Shown piece after piece: positions 31,199 to 33,651 of a DNA stretch of 33,651 nucleotides (the first letter of the stretch is position 1; each line of letters opens with the position of its first letter). This DNA is from Candidatus Gastranaerophilales bacterium (GTDB lineage Bacteria; Cyanobacteriota; Vampirovibrionia; Gastranaerophilales; Gastranaerophilaceae). The stretch covers positions 1-33,651 of the forward strand of contig CALUUN010000013.1 in NCBI GenBank assembly GCA_944323995.1. The letters are read 5' to 3'. Below the pieces are notes generated by a model, which saw only the letters and a list, made by a program, of their open reading frames with translations, was not told the DNA's origin and searched no databases. Both the position numbers and the translations under genes were made by a program.

Positions 31199-31258
31199 CG
31201 ATTATCACCACGCATCACAATTTTATTATGATGTATTTTTATCAACTTTTGACAAAAT

Positions 31259-32404
31259 TTAAACCTTAAGTTTAGGTTTAATATTAGAAATTGTTGTATC
31301 CGGAATTGCAAGCTTACCCTTTTCTAAGCCTAACAAAAACTCTATTTCATCAGAATTTAAAGCCAAATCAACACTTATATCTTCTAATAACGATTGAACT
31401 GTATGAATATTGTTATCTAAAAGCAAATCAATTGCATATTTCAGCATTGTAGGTTCTGGAATTATAATTGAATCATCATATGGTTCATGCGTCTTCCAAC
31501 CCTTTTGTGACATTTTTTTCATTAAGTACTGATATTGATTGTATGTCATTAAATTCAAATTATATGCACGAATAATCATCGCTGATATTGAAACATTCCA
31601 CTTTTTCTTTAATCTGACATAATAATCTAAACTGTACCGATATCTTTCAGGAAGGTCTTTTATAAATGCTTCCTTTGGCAATAAAAATGAAGCGGCAAAT
31701 TCATTGGCTTGCTTTTCTAAAAATTTAAATTCTTCTCTTGAAATAGCTTCTATATCTTCACTTTTTGGATGTAGCAGTATATGTCCTAATTCATGAGCCG
31801 CATCAAATTGTATCCTTGAGAAAGAAGGTTTATTTTTAGACAAAGTAACTATATATCTTTCCTCGTCATTTATTTGTATTGATTGATTAAAGGCATCAAT
31901 ATCATCAGTATCTGTTTTTGTAAGTAAAACAATTAGTCCTTGTTTTTCAAGCAAATGAATTATATTTGTAATTGGTTCTAAACCTAATCCCCAGAACTCT
32001 CTTATTTTTAATGAAAAAGCCTCAATATCTCCATCAAAATCAATATTATTTGGAATATTTAAAACAGGGAAATCCATATATTTTAATAGATATTCGCATA
32101 ATTGAGCTCTAAACTGGTTCTGTAATTTTTGTTGTTCTCTGTATTTTTTATTAGTAGTTAACAATGCTCTGAAATACGGAGTTCCTGCTGGTATAGTTTT
32201 TTTATTTTGAAAGAAAAATTGTCTTGGAAAGTTTAATTCTTTAATTATTTTAAATAAATTTTCTACCTCGGGAATAATTTTATCCGTTTCATACAAAGAT
32301 ATTGTTTGTTTTTTTACTCCAATTTTTTGAGCAAGCTCTTCAGTTGTTAATCCTCTGTAGGTTCGAGCAATTTTTAACTGTTCACCGCTAAATTTATTTT
32401 TCAT
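31259..32404 (-). CDS. XRE regulator fused to an ImmA/IrrE metallopeptidase
   Basis: 381 residues. The N-terminal helix-turn-helix (8-60, QLKIARTYRGLTTEELAQKI) is followed by an ImmA/IrrE-type (DUF955) zinc protease: AAHELGHILLH (H204, E205, H208) and the downstream zinc-ligand helix EKQANEFAASFLLP (E235). In phages, ICEs and radiation-response systems such proteases cleave a repressor to induce genes (ICEBs1 ImmA, Deinococcus IrrE). The HTH fusion suggests it recognises its own operator. The HTH-fused form also acts as antitoxin in some TA pairs. The next gene upstream, 6 nt away, is unknown and may be its partner. Confidence 0.88.
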   Translation of the reverse strand: MKNKFSGEQLKIARTYRGLTTEELAQKIGVKKQTISLYETDKIIPEVENLFKIIKELNFPRQFFFQNKKTIPAGTPYFRALLTTNKKYREQQKLQNQFRAQLCEYLLKYMDFPVLNIPNNIDFDGDIEAFSLKIREFWGLGLEPITNIIHLLEKQGLIVLLTKTDTDDIDAFNQSIQINDEERYIVTLSKNKPSFSRIQFDAAHELGHILLHPKSEDIEAISREEFKFLEKQANEFAASFLLPKEAFIKDLPERYRYSLDYYVRLKKKWNVSISAMIIRAYNLNLMTYNQYQYLMKKMSQKGWKTHEPYDDSIIIPEPTMLKYAIDLLLDNNIHTVQSLLEDISVDLALNSDEIEFLLGLEKGKLAIPDTTISNIKPKLKV

Positions 32405-32410
32405 TATACT

Positions 32411-33157
32411 TTATTCTTCCTCATTAACATCTTTTTCATCATTTTTATCATTTTTAATTTCTGGCATTGTATCTTTGTCCTGTACTAAGAAATCTTTCTT
32501 TAATGTTGGTTTTATTATATCTACCTCGTTAGATTTTTTAGTATCATCAAGGAATGTATAACTTGGTTTCAGATATTGACTCCAATTCTCTTCTTCAACT
32601 AATTCTAACGCAGAATTGAAAATGTATGCTTTTAATTCTTGTACATTATAACCGCTTTTTTTAATTGTAATTATACAATGTCTAAATTCTTTGTCTGTTT
32701 GCAATTCAAGATTTGAGCACAATTCTTTCAATTGTCGTTCAAGTTCATCTTCGGGAAATAACTCTGTCTCAATTCCCGGAATAGTTATTTGGTGGGTTTT
32801 ACCTTCCAACCCTTTATTTTTAAGGGACAAAATGTCTATATAATGTGGTACTTCACGTTTTTTGTCTTTTAAAATTTTGTTAAGAGCATCTTCACTCATG
32901 CAGGTAAAAAGAAGATTTGAATTTAAATCAAGCAATAACAATAATTCATAAAAGCCACGTCTTACAATATCGTATCTTAAATTAGCATCGCAAAAAGAAA
33001 TAAGAATGCCATTTGTTAAATCACGCGGTAGCATATTTTTGTAATTACTGGTAGGGGTATTTATTTGTTTAACCCAATATTCTAATTCTTCCCCAAAGCC
33101 TTCGATATGGCTATTTGCTATTCTTTGTTTTAATTCTTCACTAATTTTTTCGAGCAT
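32411..33157 (-). CDS. unknown partner of the XRE-ImmA protein
   Basis: Not recognised. 248 residues, soluble, with a conserved-looking core (LPRDLTNGILISFCDANLRY, then DIVRRGFYELLLLLD) and an acidic, disordered C-terminus (residues 225-248, rich in Asp, Glu, Lys and Asn) that could be a protease-sensitive tail. It precedes the XRE-ImmA gene with 6 nt between them and AGGAGG upstream of the ATG, so both are co-translated. In this arrangement it could be a toxin, or the substrate of the protease. This is inference from context. Confidence 0.7.
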   Translation of the reverse strand: MLEKISEELKQRIANSHIEGFGEELEYWVKQINTPTSNYKNMLPRDLTNGILISFCDANLRYDIVRRGFYELLLLLDLNSNLLFTCMSEDALNKILKDKKREVPHYIDILSLKNKGLEGKTHQITIPGIETELFPEDELERQLKELCSNLELQTDKEFRHCIITIKKSGYNVQELKAYIFNSALELVEEENWSQYLKPSYTFLDDTKKSNEVDIIKPTLKKDFLVQDKDTMPEIKNDKNDEKDVNEEE

Positions 33158-33337
33158 GTAAGCCTCCTTTACATGCTATTATTTCTAAAAACTTAAAATT
33201 TGTCAAGTATATTTATAATATTTGTTAAGATACCGTATGTATTTTACAAAAAGTTGTTTTTTGTCTTAAACTTAAAGATTCTTGAATGTTCCGTTCTATA
33301 GTTATTATAGCATAGATATACGTGATAAAATATAATT
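33158..33337. other. intergenic region before DUF4186
   Basis: 180 bases with divergent promoters expected. An AT-rich stretch before 33338 contains TATAGT-like boxes (about 33297), but no confident promoter can be marked. No hairpin or repeat stands out. Confidence 0.35.
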
Positions 33338-33651
33338 ATGGAAATTTTAGAAAGATTAGCAAAATCAAAATTCAGGAGCAAATTTAAACTTCGAGCAAGA
33401 GAATTAAAATATATTCAAGAAAAAGGGCTTGATACCATTTATACCCATGCCTGCGATTTTATTCGTGATAGAGTAGCCCCGGCTGAACCAATTAACGATG
33501 GTAAACAAACTCCGATGCGAGGACATCCTGTGTTTATTGCTCAACACGCAACAGCCACCTGCTGCCGTGGCTGCATCGAAAAATGGCACAAATTCCCCCA
33601 ACACAGAGAATTAACCAAAACCGAACAAGAATATCTTATTTCCGTCATTAT
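33338..33651 (+). CDS. DUF4186-family protein, truncated by window end
   Basis: The frame runs from ATG 33338 to the end of the window without a stop (104 codons and two bases). The peptide RLAKSKFRSKFKLRARELKY, GLDTIYTHACDFIRDRVAP, GKQTPMRGHPVFIAQHATAT and CCRGCIEKWHKFP matches what I know of DUF4186, a small (about 110-120 residue) domain with conserved His and Cys residues of unknown function. The three cysteines in CCRGC and the histidines suggest metal binding. Only the last few residues are likely missing. Confidence 0.8.
   Translation, partial: MEILERLAKSKFRSKFKLRARELKYIQEKGLDTIYTHACDFIRDRVAPAEPINDGKQTPMRGHPVFIAQHATATCCRGCIEKWHKFPQHRELTKTEQEYLISVI

Overview
The window looks like the chromosome of a gut-type Gastranaerophilales (Melainabacteria/Vampirovibrionia), a non-photosynthetic relative of Cyanobacteria. 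The reasons are AT-rich DNA, an OmpR-family regulator that reads as a cyanobacterial RpaB (Ycf27), a pilin-like protein with the FTLAEVLITL prepilin signature common in that order, a KDO-activating enzyme (Gram-negative envelope), PilT, and several lineage-type proteins with no family I recognise. This placement comes from family recognition, not from a database search.

Layout. 1-490: a repeat-rich edge, tRNA-His and its terminators. 491-4857: rpaB and an accD-accA-prmA-kdsB operon, all on the minus strand. 4966-6467: a GNAT-like protein convergent with a matrixin-like metalloprotease. 6512-8198: a pilin-like surface-protein locus with a consensus promoter, a 12-G tract that puts the start out of frame, inserted repeat modules and a GC-rich variable-looking C-terminus. 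8199-10051: pilT-recO. 10369-13228: pgi, an exported protein, trxB. 13288-17331: glyQ and two tandem amino acid permeases. 17484-18142: a phosphomevalonate-kinase-like P-loop protein and a small coupled ORF. 18299-20268: rplS-rbgA-rnhB. 20265-21125: a ParE/RelE-RHH toxin-antitoxin pair and an XRE regulator. 21182-25677: an unknown protein, a TPR protein and mnmG. 25779-27727: tRNA-Gln and a large lineage-type protein. 28007-33651: an accessory stretch with a CheR-like methyltransferase, a membrane protein, hipBA, an XRE-ImmA/IrrE protein with an unknown partner, and a truncated DUF4186 gene.

How the genes fit together. Core genes form tight operons with 0-12 nt spacing or ATGA-type overlaps: fatty-acid initiation with KDO activation, ribosome maturation (rplS-rbgA-rnhB), and the glyQ-permease cluster. 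The most striking locus is 6512-7942. A perfect sigma70-type promoter and a good ribosome binding site lead into 12 codons and then a run of 12 G. As sequenced the frame stops at once, but losing one G opens a single frame of about 455 codons into a pilin-like protein. Its last 50 or so codons differ from the rest in base composition and resemble the C-terminal segment of C-type-lectin/DUF1566-like proteins, which are known targets of diversity-generating retroelements. Together this suggests a surface protein with on/off switching and a diversified tip. No reverse transcriptase or template repeat was found in the window. A pilT gene lies 1 kb away.
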